DNA of 64,000 nucleotides, taken from contig CACYJV010000009.1 in the NCBI GenBank assembly GCA_902774815.1, forward strand, positions 1 to 64,000, given 5' to 3'. Positions 42,361 through 51,505 of this stretch are shown piece by piece; within the stretch, counting starts at the first letter, position 1; each line of letters begins with the position of its first letter. This stretch comes from an uncultured Prevotellaceae bacterium. GTDB lineage: Bacteria; Bacteroidota; Bacteroidia; Bacteroidales; Bacteroidaceae. A model generated the notes under the pieces. The model had not been told where the DNA came from, did not search any database, and saw nothing but the letters and a program-made list of their open reading frames with translations. The position numbers and the translations under genes are program-made.

Positions 42361-43757
42361 AGAAACTATATATTGAAACTTACGGCTGCCAAATGAACGT
42401 GGCCGATTCGGAAGTGGTAGCCAGCGTCATGCAGATGGCCGGCTATGAATCGTGTACGACCATCGACGATGCCGATGCAGTATTCCTGAACACCTGTTCG
42501 GTGCGCGACAATGCCGAGCAAAAGATATATCATCGCCTGGCCGAACTGAATGCCCTCAGAAAGAAACGCGAGACAAAGGGCAAGTCAACAGCACCGAGCC
42601 TCATCATTGGTGTGCTGGGATGCATGGCCGAACGCGTGAAGGAAGATCTCTTAGAGCATCACCACGCCGACCTCGTGGCAGGTCCCGATGCTTATCTGAA
42701 CCTTCCCGACCTCATCGCCCAAGTGGAGATGGGCCAAAAGGCTATCAACATCGAACTGTCGACCACTGAGACCTATCGCGACATTGTGCCACAGCGCATC
42801 AGCGGTAACCGAATCAGTGGCTATGTAAGCATTATGCGTGGGTGTAACAACTTCTGCCATTACTGCATCGTTCCCTATACCCGTGGCCGCGAGCGCAGTC
42901 GCGACGTGGAAAGCATATTGCGCGAGGTGCGCGACCTGAAGGATCGTGGCTTTAAGGAAGTGACATTGCTGGGACAGAACGTAAACTCGTATCGGGGAGT
43001 CAAAGAAGCAGAAGGAGTTAAGGAAGTTAGGGAAGATAAAGAAGTCAAGGACATATCCGGTAGCACTGAAGCCGTCGGTTTTGCCGAACTGCTCAGAATG
43101 GTTGCCCGCGAAGCTTATCCCATGCGTGTGCGCTTCACCACCTCGCATCCTAAAGACATGTCTGATGAAACGCTACACGTGATTGCCGAAGAACCGAACG
43201 TTTGCAAGCAGATTCACCTGCCCGTGCAGTCTGGTTCAGATAAGATCCTGAAATTGATGAATCGCAAATATACCCGCGAATGGTACATGGGACGCGTCGA
43301 AGCCATTCGCCGTATCATTCCAGAATGCGGCCTTTCCACCGATATCTTCGTGGGTTATCACGATGAGACGGAGGAAGACCACCAGTTGTCGCTCTCGCTG
43401 ATGCGCGAGGTGGGCTACGATTCTGCGTTTATGTTCAAGTATTCGGAGCGCCCTGGCACCTATGCTTCCAAGCATCTGCCCGACAATGTGCCTGAAGATG
43501 AGAAGATTCGCCGGCTGAACGAACTCATCCAACTACAAACAGAGATGTCGGCTATTGCGAACAAGCGCGACGAAGGCAAGGAGTTCGAGGTGCTCGTCGA
43601 GGGCTATTCGAAACGCTCGCGCGAACAACTGTGCGGTCGGACGGAGCAAGGCAAGATGGTGGTGTTCGACAAGGGAACCCATCACCCCGGCGAATTGGTG
43701 CGTGTTCGCATCACTGGCAGTACTTCTGCCACCCTATTCGGCGAAGAAATCATATAG
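42357..43757 (+). CDS. miaB: tRNA (N6-isopentenyladenosine-37-C2)-methylthiotransferase
   Basis: Adds the methylthio group to i6A37 of tRNAs. The 466-aa protein has the N-terminal UPF0004 Cys set (YGCQMN, NTCSVRD, GCMAER), the radical-SAM triad CNNFCHYC near 164-171, and a C-terminal TRAM region (EVLVEGYSKRS to VRITGSTSATLFGEE). Between LLGQNVNSYRG and VGFAELLRMVA a stretch of charged tripeptides (GVKEAEGVKEVREDKEVKD, residues about 214-232) is encoded by six exact 9-nt repeats (42997-43050). The same repeat is found between genes at 35.4 kb. The insertion lies where homologues have a variable loop, so function is probably retained. Confidence 0.95.
   Translation: MKKLYIETYGCQMNVADSEVVASVMQMAGYESCTTIDDADAVFLNTCSVRDNAEQKIYHRLAELNALRKKRETKGKSTAPSLIIGVLGCMAERVKEDLLEHHHADLVAGPDAYLNLPDLIAQVEMGQKAINIELSTTETYRDIVPQRISGNRISGYVSIMRGCNNFCHYCIVPYTRGRERSRDVESILREVRDLKDRGFKEVTLLGQNVNSYRGVKEAEGVKEVREDKEVKDISGSTEAVGFAELLRMVAREAYPMRVRFTTSHPKDMSDETLHVIAEEPNVCKQIHLPVQSGSDKILKLMNRKYTREWYMGRVEAIRRIIPECGLSTDIFVGYHDETEEDHQLSLSLMREVGYDSAFMFKYSERPGTYASKHLPDNVPEDEKIRRLNELIQLQTEMSAIANKRDEGKEFEVLVEGYSKRSREQLCGRTEQGKMVVFDKGTHHPGELVRVRITGSTSATLFGEEII
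42997..43050 (+). repeat. In-frame 9-nt repeat tract inside miaB
   Basis: Six 9-nt units (GAGTCAAAG, AAGCAGAAG, GAGTTAAGG, AAGTTAGGG, AAGATAAAG, AAGTCAAGG) preserve the frame and encode a charged linker. Confidence 0.75.
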
Positions 43758-43764
43758 AAACCAC

Positions 43765-45882
43765 ATGTTGAGACGGTTTATCATCCTCATTGCAGCGGTG
43801 GCAGCCACCATTAACGTTCAGGCACAGCACCCCGACGGCGACTTCAACAAGATGTCGCCCTACCTGCAACGCATAGCCTTGACGGCCAACCAACGGCAAA
43901 AGGTTTATGGCAACGGCACGCGTCAGGCCGTCTGCGCATTGATAAAGTTCAGCAAAGATACCGATGCTGAAGTCGTCTTGCAACGTCACGCCAGCCAAAT
44001 GATAGACCGCATCGGGCGTATTGTCATCGCCAACATCTGCCCGACCGAACTAAAAGCACTTGCCCAGGAAGAATGCGTCGAGCGAATTGAAGCCGAACGC
44101 CTGCCTCATGCCTCGATGAACGTCACGCCAGGCTATGTCAATGCCACAGAAGTGTTTACCGGCGAGGGACTTCCGCAGGCTTATACGGGTAGCGGCGTCG
44201 TTGCGGGCAGCCTTGACTGCGGACACGACTTCACCCACCCATCATTCTACACACCAGAAGGGAAGTGCCGCATCAAGTATTTCTGCGACTTCAATTTAAA
44301 CGACGACGAAGGACATCCCGGGCGCGTCTTCGACACCACTGATGAGATTGTTTTGGCCGAGCACTCGCAGACGGCTACATCACAAAATCACGGCACCCAT
44401 GTACTGGGCATTATGGCAGGCTCCGTCGTGGGCAGCTTCCGCGGCATGGCCAGCGATGCCGATATCTGCCTGGCTGACTTCAATTCCGACCGCGAGGAAT
44501 TCTTCCCCACCGATGCCGGGCTGACTTCCGCCATCTGCATACTGGGGTTCAAGCGCATCTTCGACTATGCCGAGACTCATGGCATGCCCTGCGTAATCAA
44601 CTTCAGCAACGGCGAATCGGTAATGTACTACAATGACCACCTGTTGGAAAGTGAAGCTATCAACGAACTCCTTGGACCGGGACGCATCATCGTGGCAGCG
44701 CAAGGCAACGAGGGCACCGACCGCTCGTACCTCTACAAGGCTGCTGACACGCCTTCGGCAGGTGCGCTCACGACAGCAGCCGGCTTATTGCCTGAGAGCG
44801 TTGCTCCTATCGATGTCCGCACACAGGGTGACCTAGACGTGACGTTGGGTTTCTACAGCCAGACTGATAGCTTTGTTACGACAACCTTCTCCACTGCTGA
44901 GATTAACGAGGCAGCAGGCCTACCCATCAGTCGTAGCATCAATGTCGATGGCACCGAGATTCCCATCACTGCCCAGCGCGTCAGTTGTCTGGCTGATACA
45001 GCTGGCGCTGTCTACCATTTCGAGATGCAGACGCCATCGTACTATTTCCTCTTCAACACCTATGGTTATGTGCTGCTAAGTGGCAATGCCGAGGCCGAAG
45101 CCGTCAGCGATATACTGGTTAATCCGATGGTTAACTACGAGTCACCGCTTGATGCTGCCCAGCAAGGATTCTGCGTCAGTTGGCCTGCCACGTTGCCACG
45201 GGTCATCAGCGTGGGAGCCATGAACACCAATCGCAGCATTGTCAGTTTCTCGTCGCAGGGACCCACCTACGATTTCCGCACGAAGCCCGACGTGGCTGCA
45301 CCTGGTTACGGCATCTATTCTTCTCGGAACAGCTTCTTGCGGACTGGTGCAACGGGCATAGGGGAAGTCAGTTTCCATGGGAAAACCTATGATTTCATCC
45401 GTATGTCGGGCACGTCTATGGCATCGCCCGTCGTGGCTGGTGCAGTGGCTCTGTGGCTGCAGGCCAAGCCCGACCTCACGCCTGAAGAGGTGCTGCAAGT
45501 CATCAGCGAGACGTCCAAACATCCTGATAGCACCCTCGCTTACCCCAATAACCGATATGGACATGGTCTTATCGATGTCTATCAGGGTCTGCTGAAGGTG
45601 TTAGGACTTACCGATGCCATCCCAACGCTGTCGCTCCACCAACCAAGGGAGGCTCGTTTCAGCCTCAACGGACGACAGTTGCGAATTGACCTGCCAGACT
45701 CTCATCAGGGTAAGGCCTGCCTGAGCATCTACTCTACCAGCGGACAACTCCTTGAGAGCCATTCCTTCTGTGGAGCATCGGCCAACATTAGCCTCGCCTC
45801 CCTCCCCGCTGCCGTCTATGCCGTGCAGCTGAACACGAGCAACGGTCTGACCACGGGGTCCACTCTTATCCGAATCCAATAA
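43765..45882 (+). CDS. Secreted subtilisin-like serine protease (S8) with C-terminal sorting-like domain
   Basis: ATG 43765, 7 nt after the miaB stop, gives a signal peptide (MLRRFIILIAAVAATINVQAQ). A longer reading into miaB is rejected. The 705-aa protein has the S8 triad: Asp in GSLDCGHDFTHPSF near 150, His in NHGTHVLGIMAGS near 210, and Ser in SGTSMASPVVAGAVALW near 551. An insertion domain separates His and Ser, as in many Bacteroidota subtilases. The last 80 residues (ACLSIYSTSGQLLES to GSTLIRIQ) form a type-A-like sorting domain. It likely acts on extracellular protein. Confidence 0.9.
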   Translation: MLRRFIILIAAVAATINVQAQHPDGDFNKMSPYLQRIALTANQRQKVYGNGTRQAVCALIKFSKDTDAEVVLQRHASQMIDRIGRIVIANICPTELKALAQEECVERIEAERLPHASMNVTPGYVNATEVFTGEGLPQAYTGSGVVAGSLDCGHDFTHPSFYTPEGKCRIKYFCDFNLNDDEGHPGRVFDTTDEIVLAEHSQTATSQNHGTHVLGIMAGSVVGSFRGMASDADICLADFNSDREEFFPTDAGLTSAICILGFKRIFDYAETHGMPCVINFSNGESVMYYNDHLLESEAINELLGPGRIIVAAQGNEGTDRSYLYKAADTPSAGALTTAAGLLPESVAPIDVRTQGDLDVTLGFYSQTDSFVTTTFSTAEINEAAGLPISRSINVDGTEIPITAQRVSCLADTAGAVYHFEMQTPSYYFLFNTYGYVLLSGNAEAEAVSDILVNPMVNYESPLDAAQQGFCVSWPATLPRVISVGAMNTNRSIVSFSSQGPTYDFRTKPDVAAPGYGIYSSRNSFLRTGATGIGEVSFHGKTYDFIRMSGTSMASPVVAGAVALWLQAKPDLTPEEVLQVISETSKHPDSTLAYPNNRYGHGLIDVYQGLLKVLGLTDAIPTLSLHQPREARFSLNGRQLRIDLPDSHQGKACLSIYSTSGQLLESHSFCGASANISLASLPAAVYAVQLNTSNGLTTGSTLIRIQ

Positions 45883-45897
45883 TAATAACTATACCTG

Positions 45898-47793
45898 ATG
45901 AAAGAATTCCTGCAAGTGTTGCGGCGATTTGTTCCGCCTTACAAGAAATATCTCGTACTGTCGGTGGTGTTCAACATCCTATCGGCTGTGCTCAACGTAT
46001 TCTCGTTCATGACGCTCATCCCTATGCTCAACATTCTTTTTAAGACTGGCGACACAGAGAGTGCCACACAACTGATGCCTTGGACTTGGGAAAACATTGA
46101 CGAGGTGGCTATGAACAACATGAACTATTACGTTAATCAGCTCATTGCACAAGTGGGTCCCACGACGACATTGCTCATCATCGGACTTGTGCTGGCACTG
46201 ATGACGGCCCTGAAGACGGGTGCTTATTTCCTCTCTTCAGCAACAATCATCCCCATTCGTACAGGCGTCGTGCGCGACATCCGCAACCAACTCTATCAGA
46301 AAATCACCTCGCTTTCGCTGGGCTTTTTCTCTGAGGAGCGAAAGGGCGACATCATTGCACGCATGAGCGGTGATGTCCAGGAGATTGAAAATAGCATCAT
46401 GTCGTCACTCGACATGCTGTTCAAGAACCCGATTCTTATCATCGTCTACTTTGCAACGTTGCTCATCGTTTCGTGGCAACTGACACTGTTCACCATCATC
46501 TTCGTGCCTATCTTCGGCTGGTTCATGGGACTGGTCGGACGAAAGCTCAAGCAAAAGTCCATTAAGGCGCAATCACTTTGGAGCGACACGATGAGTCAGG
46601 TGGAGGAAACGCTTGGTGGACTTCGCATCATCAAGGCTTTCTGTGCTGAAGGACGTATGAACGAGCGGTTCGATCGCGTCAACTCAGCCTATCGAAATGA
46701 CATCATGCGCGTGAACATCCGCCAGTCAATGGCTCATCCAATGTCGGAGTTCCTGGGTACGGTGATGATTGTCATCGTGCTGTGGTTTGGTGGTATCCTT
46801 GTGCTGAACAACATGACACTGACGGGTTCGAAATTCGTCTACTACATGGTGATACTCTATAGCATCATTAACCCACTGAAAGAATTCTCTAAGGCAGGCT
46901 ATAACATTCCTAAAGGACTGGCTTCCATGGAGCGTGTCGACAAGATATTACTGGCTGAGATAGACATCAAGGAAAAGGAAAACCCCATCCAGATTGATGC
47001 CTTCGAGCACGAGATAGAATTCCGCAATGTTTCATTCCGTTATGGTGAACGCCAAGGCCAGGGCGAGTCCGATGATTCAGGAACGCAGTGGGTGCTGAAG
47101 AACATCAACCTGGTCATTCCAAAAGGCAAGACGGTAGCTTTGGTAGGACAAAGCGGTTCGGGCAAGTCAACACTCGTGGACCTCATTCCTCGTTACTACG
47201 ACGTGATGGAAGGCGAGGTGCTCATCGATGGCATCAACGTAAAGGACCTCGGCCTGCATTCGTTACGCCAGCTCATCGGTAACGTCAACCAAGAGGCCAT
47301 CCTCTTCAACGATTCCTTCCGCAACAACATCGCCTTTGGCTACCAGAAACCTGAAGATACGAATCAGGAGGTCACGCCTGAAGAACTCGACGCGAAAATC
47401 GAACAAGCAGCCAAGATTGCCAATGCCCACGACTTCATCATGCAGTCGGAACACGGCTACGACACCAATATCGGCGACCGCGGCAGCCGTCTGTCTGGCG
47501 GACAGCGACAGCGCGTCTCCATTGCACGTGCCATTCTGAAGAATCCGCCCATCCTGATTCTCGATGAAGCCACTTCCGCTCTCGATACCGAGTCGGAACG
47601 CTTGGTGCAGGATGCGTTGGAACGACTCATGAAGACGCGTACCACCGTTGCCATCGCCCATCGTCTCTCAACCATCAAGAATGCCGACGAAATCTGTGTG
47701 CTGCACGAAGGACAGATTGTGGAACGCGGCACTCACGATGAGCTGCTGGCCCTCGACGGCTACTATCGTCGCTTGCACGAGATGCAGCAATAA
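45898..47793 (+). CDS. ABC exporter, fused permease and ATPase (MsbA/lipid A flippase-like)
   Basis: The 631-aa protein has six membrane helices (about 15-330) and a nucleotide-binding domain with Walker A GQSGSGKST near 417-425, signature LSGGQRQR near 530, Walker B ILILDEATSALD near 551, and H-loop AHRLST. It is a homodimeric-type exporter. The next genes encode a lipid A-type acyltransferase, an LPS kinase-like protein and core glycosyltransferases, so an MsbA-like role moving lipid A-core across the inner membrane is the best inference. It starts 15 nt after the subtilase gene. Confidence 0.88.
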   Translation: MKEFLQVLRRFVPPYKKYLVLSVVFNILSAVLNVFSFMTLIPMLNILFKTGDTESATQLMPWTWENIDEVAMNNMNYYVNQLIAQVGPTTTLLIIGLVLALMTALKTGAYFLSSATIIPIRTGVVRDIRNQLYQKITSLSLGFFSEERKGDIIARMSGDVQEIENSIMSSLDMLFKNPILIIVYFATLLIVSWQLTLFTIIFVPIFGWFMGLVGRKLKQKSIKAQSLWSDTMSQVEETLGGLRIIKAFCAEGRMNERFDRVNSAYRNDIMRVNIRQSMAHPMSEFLGTVMIVIVLWFGGILVLNNMTLTGSKFVYYMVILYSIINPLKEFSKAGYNIPKGLASMERVDKILLAEIDIKEKENPIQIDAFEHEIEFRNVSFRYGERQGQGESDDSGTQWVLKNINLVIPKGKTVALVGQSGSGKSTLVDLIPRYYDVMEGEVLIDGINVKDLGLHSLRQLIGNVNQEAILFNDSFRNNIAFGYQKPEDTNQEVTPEELDAKIEQAAKIANAHDFIMQSEHGYDTNIGDRGSRLSGGQRQRVSIARAILKNPPILILDEATSALDTESERLVQDALERLMKTRTTVAIAHRLSTIKNADEICVLHEGQIVERGTHDELLALDGYYRRLHEMQQ

Positions 47794-47837
47794 AGCTACT
47801 ACGGCCCTATTTCTTCATACCATAAAGCAAAAGAACG

Positions 47838-48755
47838 ATGCAGAACTTCACCCAAAAATTGGTCTTTGGACTGCTCTACGTGCTCTCGCTACTGCCGCTG
47901 CGAGTTCTCTACGTGCTGTCCGACTTCGAGTACCTTGTGGTTTATTACCTGTTGGGCTATCGCCGTCAGATTGTGCGCAGCAACCTGACGAGTTCTTTCC
48001 CTGAGAAATCGGCCGAAGAAATCAAGCGCATCGAACGGCGTTACTACCGTTGGTTCTGTGACTACTTCTTCGAGTCTATCAAGTTGCTGTCCATCAGCGA
48101 AAAGGAGTTGCGCCGACGCTTCACCATCAATAATTCCGAGGAGGTTGAGGCGCACTTTCAACAAGGGCAGTCGGTTGGTGCCATGCTCGGACATTACTGC
48201 AACTGGGAATGGCTCTCGTGCGTTGGCATCGAGTTGCCGAAGGAAAGGATTGTCGGCCTCATCTATAAGCCTCTGCGAGCAAAACCCATCGACTACGTGT
48301 TTCAACGATTGCGTTCCCACATGGGTGGCGTACCCGTGCCAAAGAACGACATACTGCGTTACCTTGTCAAGTACAAGCGCGCAGGCGTAATGACCATCTT
48401 CGGCTACATCGCCGATCAGGGTCCACGCTACGACAACATCCACCTGTGGCTGCCCTTCCTGAACCACGACACAGGTGTCTTTACGGGTGCAGAACGCATC
48501 ATGCGAAAGATGCAGAATGCCGTGTTCTACGTTGAGATGAGCCGTCCCCGACGTGGCTATTACACCTGCACCTACCACCTGATGACAAGCGAGCCGCAGG
48601 CATTGCCCGAATACGAACTGACGCGACGTTTCTTCCAACTGTTGGAGAAGCAGATACGTCGTCAGCCTGAATTCTACTTGTGGAGCCACAACCGCTGGAA
48701 ACGCACCCATCAAGAGTACGAACGAATGATTCAAAGTGGAGAGATCAGACGATGA
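47838..48755 (+). CDS. Lipid A-type lysophospholipid acyltransferase (LpxL/HtrB family)
   Basis: The 305-aa protein begins with an inner-membrane anchor (LVFGLLYVLSLLPLRVLYVLS). It has the HtrB-type active site MLGHYCNWEWLS near 116-127 (the His-x4-Glu/Asp motif) and the later GYIADQGP near 194. The family transfers secondary acyl chains to lipid A on the cytoplasmic face. It overlaps the following kinase gene by ATGA (48752-48755) and follows the MsbA-like exporter by 44 nt. Confidence 0.88.
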   Translation: MQNFTQKLVFGLLYVLSLLPLRVLYVLSDFEYLVVYYLLGYRRQIVRSNLTSSFPEKSAEEIKRIERRYYRWFCDYFFESIKLLSISEKELRRRFTINNSEEVEAHFQQGQSVGAMLGHYCNWEWLSCVGIELPKERIVGLIYKPLRAKPIDYVFQRLRSHMGGVPVPKNDILRYLVKYKRAGVMTIFGYIADQGPRYDNIHLWLPFLNHDTGVFTGAERIMRKMQNAVFYVEMSRPRRGYYTCTYHLMTSEPQALPEYELTRRFFQLLEKQIRRQPEFYLWSHNRWKRTHQEYERMIQSGEIRR

Positions 48756-49510
48756 AAAGGACCATCACCATAGCTCCAGGCTACGAACACCTGCGGACGT
48801 TTGTCGAAGAAATACCGCAGCGTTTCCTGCACGAAGGACAGGAGGTGTACCGGCAGCGCAACCTTATCAAGGTGTTGACGGCTCCTGATGGTACGCGTCT
48901 CAACGTAAAGCGCTATCATGTGCCGGCAGGACCCAATCGTCTTATCTATTCGCTGGGCATTCGCAAACCAAAGGGACAGCGTGCCTTCGAATATCCCGAA
49001 CGGCTGTTGGCTGCAGGCATCGCAACGCCTCAGCCCGTTGCCCTCATCGAGGAGCGCAACGCACTGCACCTGCTGGGCTACAGCTACTTCATCAGCCTGC
49101 AATGCGACTTCGGGCACACGCTCTACGAGATGGGCTCAGCCACTCCTGATGTCTATCTGCCTATGGCCGAGGCTTTGGCACAACTGGCTGCACGCATGCA
49201 CGAACAGCAAATCATGCACTGCGACTTCACACCTGGAAATATTCTGTGGAATCACGATGAAGAAGGCTATCATTTCCAACTCGTTGACATCAACCGGATG
49301 TACTTCGGCCCCGTCAGCATTGAGAAGGGACTGCTCAGCATGATTCGTCTCTGGGGACCGAAGGCGTTCATCGAACACCTCGTGCGCTGCTATGCCCTCG
49401 CACGCAAGGCCAATCCCGAAGAAGCACTACTGTTGGCCATGCCTGCCCGCGCCCGTTTCTGGAAGCGTTTCCAGCGAAAGCACGACGTTCCGTTCCCTCT
49501 TGAACTCTAA
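48752..49510 (+). CDS. LPS core kinase-like protein (Kdo/WaaP-type fold)
   Basis: The start is fixed by the ATGA overlap with the acyltransferase stop; longer in-frame reading is rejected. The 252-aa protein has a small-kinase fold with catalytic loop MHCDFTPGNILW near 153-164 (HxD-x4-N) and VDINRMYFGP in the metal-binding position near 182. This matches the lipopolysaccharide-kinase family that phosphorylates Kdo or heptose. It is flanked by lipid A and core genes. Confidence 0.85.
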   Translation: MKRTITIAPGYEHLRTFVEEIPQRFLHEGQEVYRQRNLIKVLTAPDGTRLNVKRYHVPAGPNRLIYSLGIRKPKGQRAFEYPERLLAAGIATPQPVALIEERNALHLLGYSYFISLQCDFGHTLYEMGSATPDVYLPMAEALAQLAARMHEQQIMHCDFTPGNILWNHDEEGYHFQLVDINRMYFGPVSIEKGLLSMIRLWGPKAFIEHLVRCYALARKANPEEALLLAMPARARFWKRFQRKHDVPFPLEL

Positions 49511-49523
49511 AACAAACAACACA

Positions 49524-50513
49524 ATGAACATACTCGTCATCCGATTCCGCCAAATGGGCGATGCCATTCTCGCCACCGTCGTACTGAACACCTTGCGCAA
49601 AAACTATCCTGATGCAACCATCGACTTTGTGCTCAACGAGCAGCTGTGCCCACTCTTCAAGGGACATCCTGCCATCAGCAACCTCATTCCTTTCTCCAAC
49701 GACGACCGCCATCATGCATTTCGCTACATGAAGAAAGTGTGGAAAACCGTCCACCAAAAGCATTACGACATTATTATAGACATGAGGAGCACCATGAACA
49801 CGATGCTCTTTTCACTCTTCTCGCCCACCACACGCCATCGCATTGGACTGGCCAAGCCTTACACGCACCTTGTTTACAACTTTCGGAAGCCCGTTTGCCG
49901 CACCGACGAGAGTATGATCGACCATAACCTCGGTCTGTTGGCACCCCTGCAATTGCCACAGTTGGAGCGGCGCTTCACACTCGCCATCAGCGACGACGAA
50001 CGTAAGCGTTTCGCCGACTATATGTCGCAGCAAGGCATCGATTTGAATCGCCCTGTGATGCTCGTTGGCGTCACGGCGAAACTAGAGAATAAGACATGGA
50101 GTGAAGAGCGTATGACCGAGGTGCTCCGACGACTCATCAGCGAGTGTCCCGACCTGCAGTTGGTGTTCAACTATGCACCAGGAAAAGAGGAAGAAAACGC
50201 CCGCCGCATATACGACAAGCTGGGAAAACCCGCTGCTGTTGCCATCGATGTGCAAGCTCGCTCACAGCGCGAACTCGTGGCAATGAGTTCACTCATCAGC
50301 TGCTATTTCGGCAACGAGGGCGGCGCACGCCACATCGTGCATGCCTGCGGCAAGCCTTCGCTGGTGATTTGTGCACCACAGAACAGTCCCACCACATGGA
50401 TACCTTCCGACGATGTCGTGGCTGAGGGCATCAGCATGCCTTCCTACGATGCCATTACCGTCGATTTAGTGTGGCAGCGCCTGCAAGATTTCATCCACCG
50501 CGTTACCCTTTAA
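49524..50513 (+). CDS. Glycosyltransferase family 9 (heptosyltransferase-like)
   Basis: ATG 49524 (MNILVIRFRQMGDAILATVVL) is chosen because it starts exactly at the GT9 N-terminal strand. The 329-aa GT-B fold protein has the family features FRQMGDAILA, KHYDIIIDMRSTMNT, and a C-terminal CYFGNEGGARHIVHACGKPSL nucleotide-sugar region near 283-303. GT9 enzymes add heptose or related sugars to LPS inner core. It lies 13 nt after the LPS kinase-like gene. Confidence 0.9.
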   Translation: MNILVIRFRQMGDAILATVVLNTLRKNYPDATIDFVLNEQLCPLFKGHPAISNLIPFSNDDRHHAFRYMKKVWKTVHQKHYDIIIDMRSTMNTMLFSLFSPTTRHRIGLAKPYTHLVYNFRKPVCRTDESMIDHNLGLLAPLQLPQLERRFTLAISDDERKRFADYMSQQGIDLNRPVMLVGVTAKLENKTWSEERMTEVLRRLISECPDLQLVFNYAPGKEEENARRIYDKLGKPAAVAIDVQARSQRELVAMSSLISCYFGNEGGARHIVHACGKPSLVICAPQNSPTTWIPSDDVVAEGISMPSYDAITVDLVWQRLQDFIHRVTL

Positions 50514-50543
50514 ATATATAGGGCAACTTCTATTTTATTCCCT

Positions 50544-51347
50544 TTACAAATATTGGTCCACCCCCAGCTCAGCACGCTTCCGGTGCTCGTTGATGGTTTG
50601 CTGAAGCAGGGCCATGTTTTCCTCCGACCGATTGGTTGGACTACTCTTGTGGTAGAGGTGTACTGCCGATGCCATGAGCTTTGCATTCCATCGGTGCAGC
50701 CCATGGTTGAAGAGGCGCTGCACAAACTCAGAATCCTCATAGCCCCAACCGATAAACCTTTCCTCGAAACCATTCACCGCCAGGAAGTCATCGCGGAAGA
50801 AAGCCATGTGGCAACTTCGGGCACGTCGCAGCACGTCGCGATGACTGAACAGTCCGTTCAGCCAAGGGGCATGCAGCATCACAAATCGCCGGCCCAGTCC
50901 ACGGGTCCAGAACGTCATGTGCGCATTCTTCTCGGCGACGTGCCTGCGTGTGGCCTTTTCGCCTAGGCGTGCCCTGCTTCCCGTAACGAGACGCCCCGGC
51001 TGCATCAGCCGCAGGTGATCGGCCACGAAATCGGGCGTCACTACGATGTCGCCATCCAATAAGATGATGTAGCTGCCGCGAGCCTTTGCAACGGCTATGT
51101 TGCGCGACTTCGCCACGCGGAAACCCTCATCGGGAATCCACGAGTGCACCAATGGCACGGGCATCAGCTTCTTATGACGCTCTATGAGCTGGCGCGTCTC
51201 CTCGCCTGAACCGTCGTCAGCCACGATAACCTCTCCAGGCAGCACGCGTTGTCTTTCCAATGCTTGCAGCACCAGTTCCAGAAAACCAGGGTTATTATAG
51301 GTGGTCACGACGACCGAGATGTCTTTTGCGTTGTTCATTGCTTTCAT
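50544..51347 (-). CDS. Glycosyltransferase family 2 with galactosyltransferase-like C-terminal part
   Basis: The 267-aa protein has the GT-A motifs ISVVVTTYNNPGFLELVLQAL near 10-30, VIVADDGSGEETRQLI near 40-55 and the DxD-type ILLDGDIVV near 94-102. A C-terminal motif, FIGWGYEDSEFVQRLFNHG near 200-218, is typical of GT2/GT7-type enzymes. No membrane segment. It is divergently arranged with a clear paralogue at 51506, which shares VxxxTYNNPxxLE and ADDGSGxETRQLI. Both probably decorate LPS or a capsular glycan. Confidence 0.9.
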   Translation of the reverse strand: MKAMNNAKDISVVVTTYNNPGFLELVLQALERQRVLPGEVIVADDGSGEETRQLIERHKKLMPVPLVHSWIPDEGFRVAKSRNIAVAKARGSYIILLDGDIVVTPDFVADHLRLMQPGRLVTGSRARLGEKATRRHVAEKNAHMTFWTRGLGRRFVMLHAPWLNGLFSHRDVLRRARSCHMAFFRDDFLAVNGFEERFIGWGYEDSEFVQRLFNHGLHRWNAKLMASAVHLYHKSSPTNRSEENMALLQQTINEHRKRAELGVDQYL

Positions 51348-51402
51348 TTACAGGAGTTTTGGAGGTAAAGGGAGATGAGCAGGTAAAGTGGTATTTCGAC
51401 GA

Positions 51403-51433
51403 CAAAGATACAAATAATCCCGTAATCCTGCAA
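51403..51433 (-). promoter_or_regulatory. Promoter of the minus-strand GT2 gene
   Basis: TATCTTTG at 51403-51410 with a TTG at 51431-51433 on the minus strand, 20-nt spacer. Confidence 0.6.
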
Positions 51434-51452
51434 TTTTTAGAAGAATAATCAC

Positions 51453-51460
51453 TACCTTTG
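51453..51460 (+). promoter_or_regulatory. -7 box of the plus-strand GT2 gene
   Basis: TACCTTTG lies 45 nt before the ATG at 51506. The -33 box is unclear, and the two divergent promoters overlap. Confidence 0.55.
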
Positions 51461-51505
51461 CGACAAACAACGTGAACAGAACCGCCTTTTTGACAATAGG
51501 AAATC

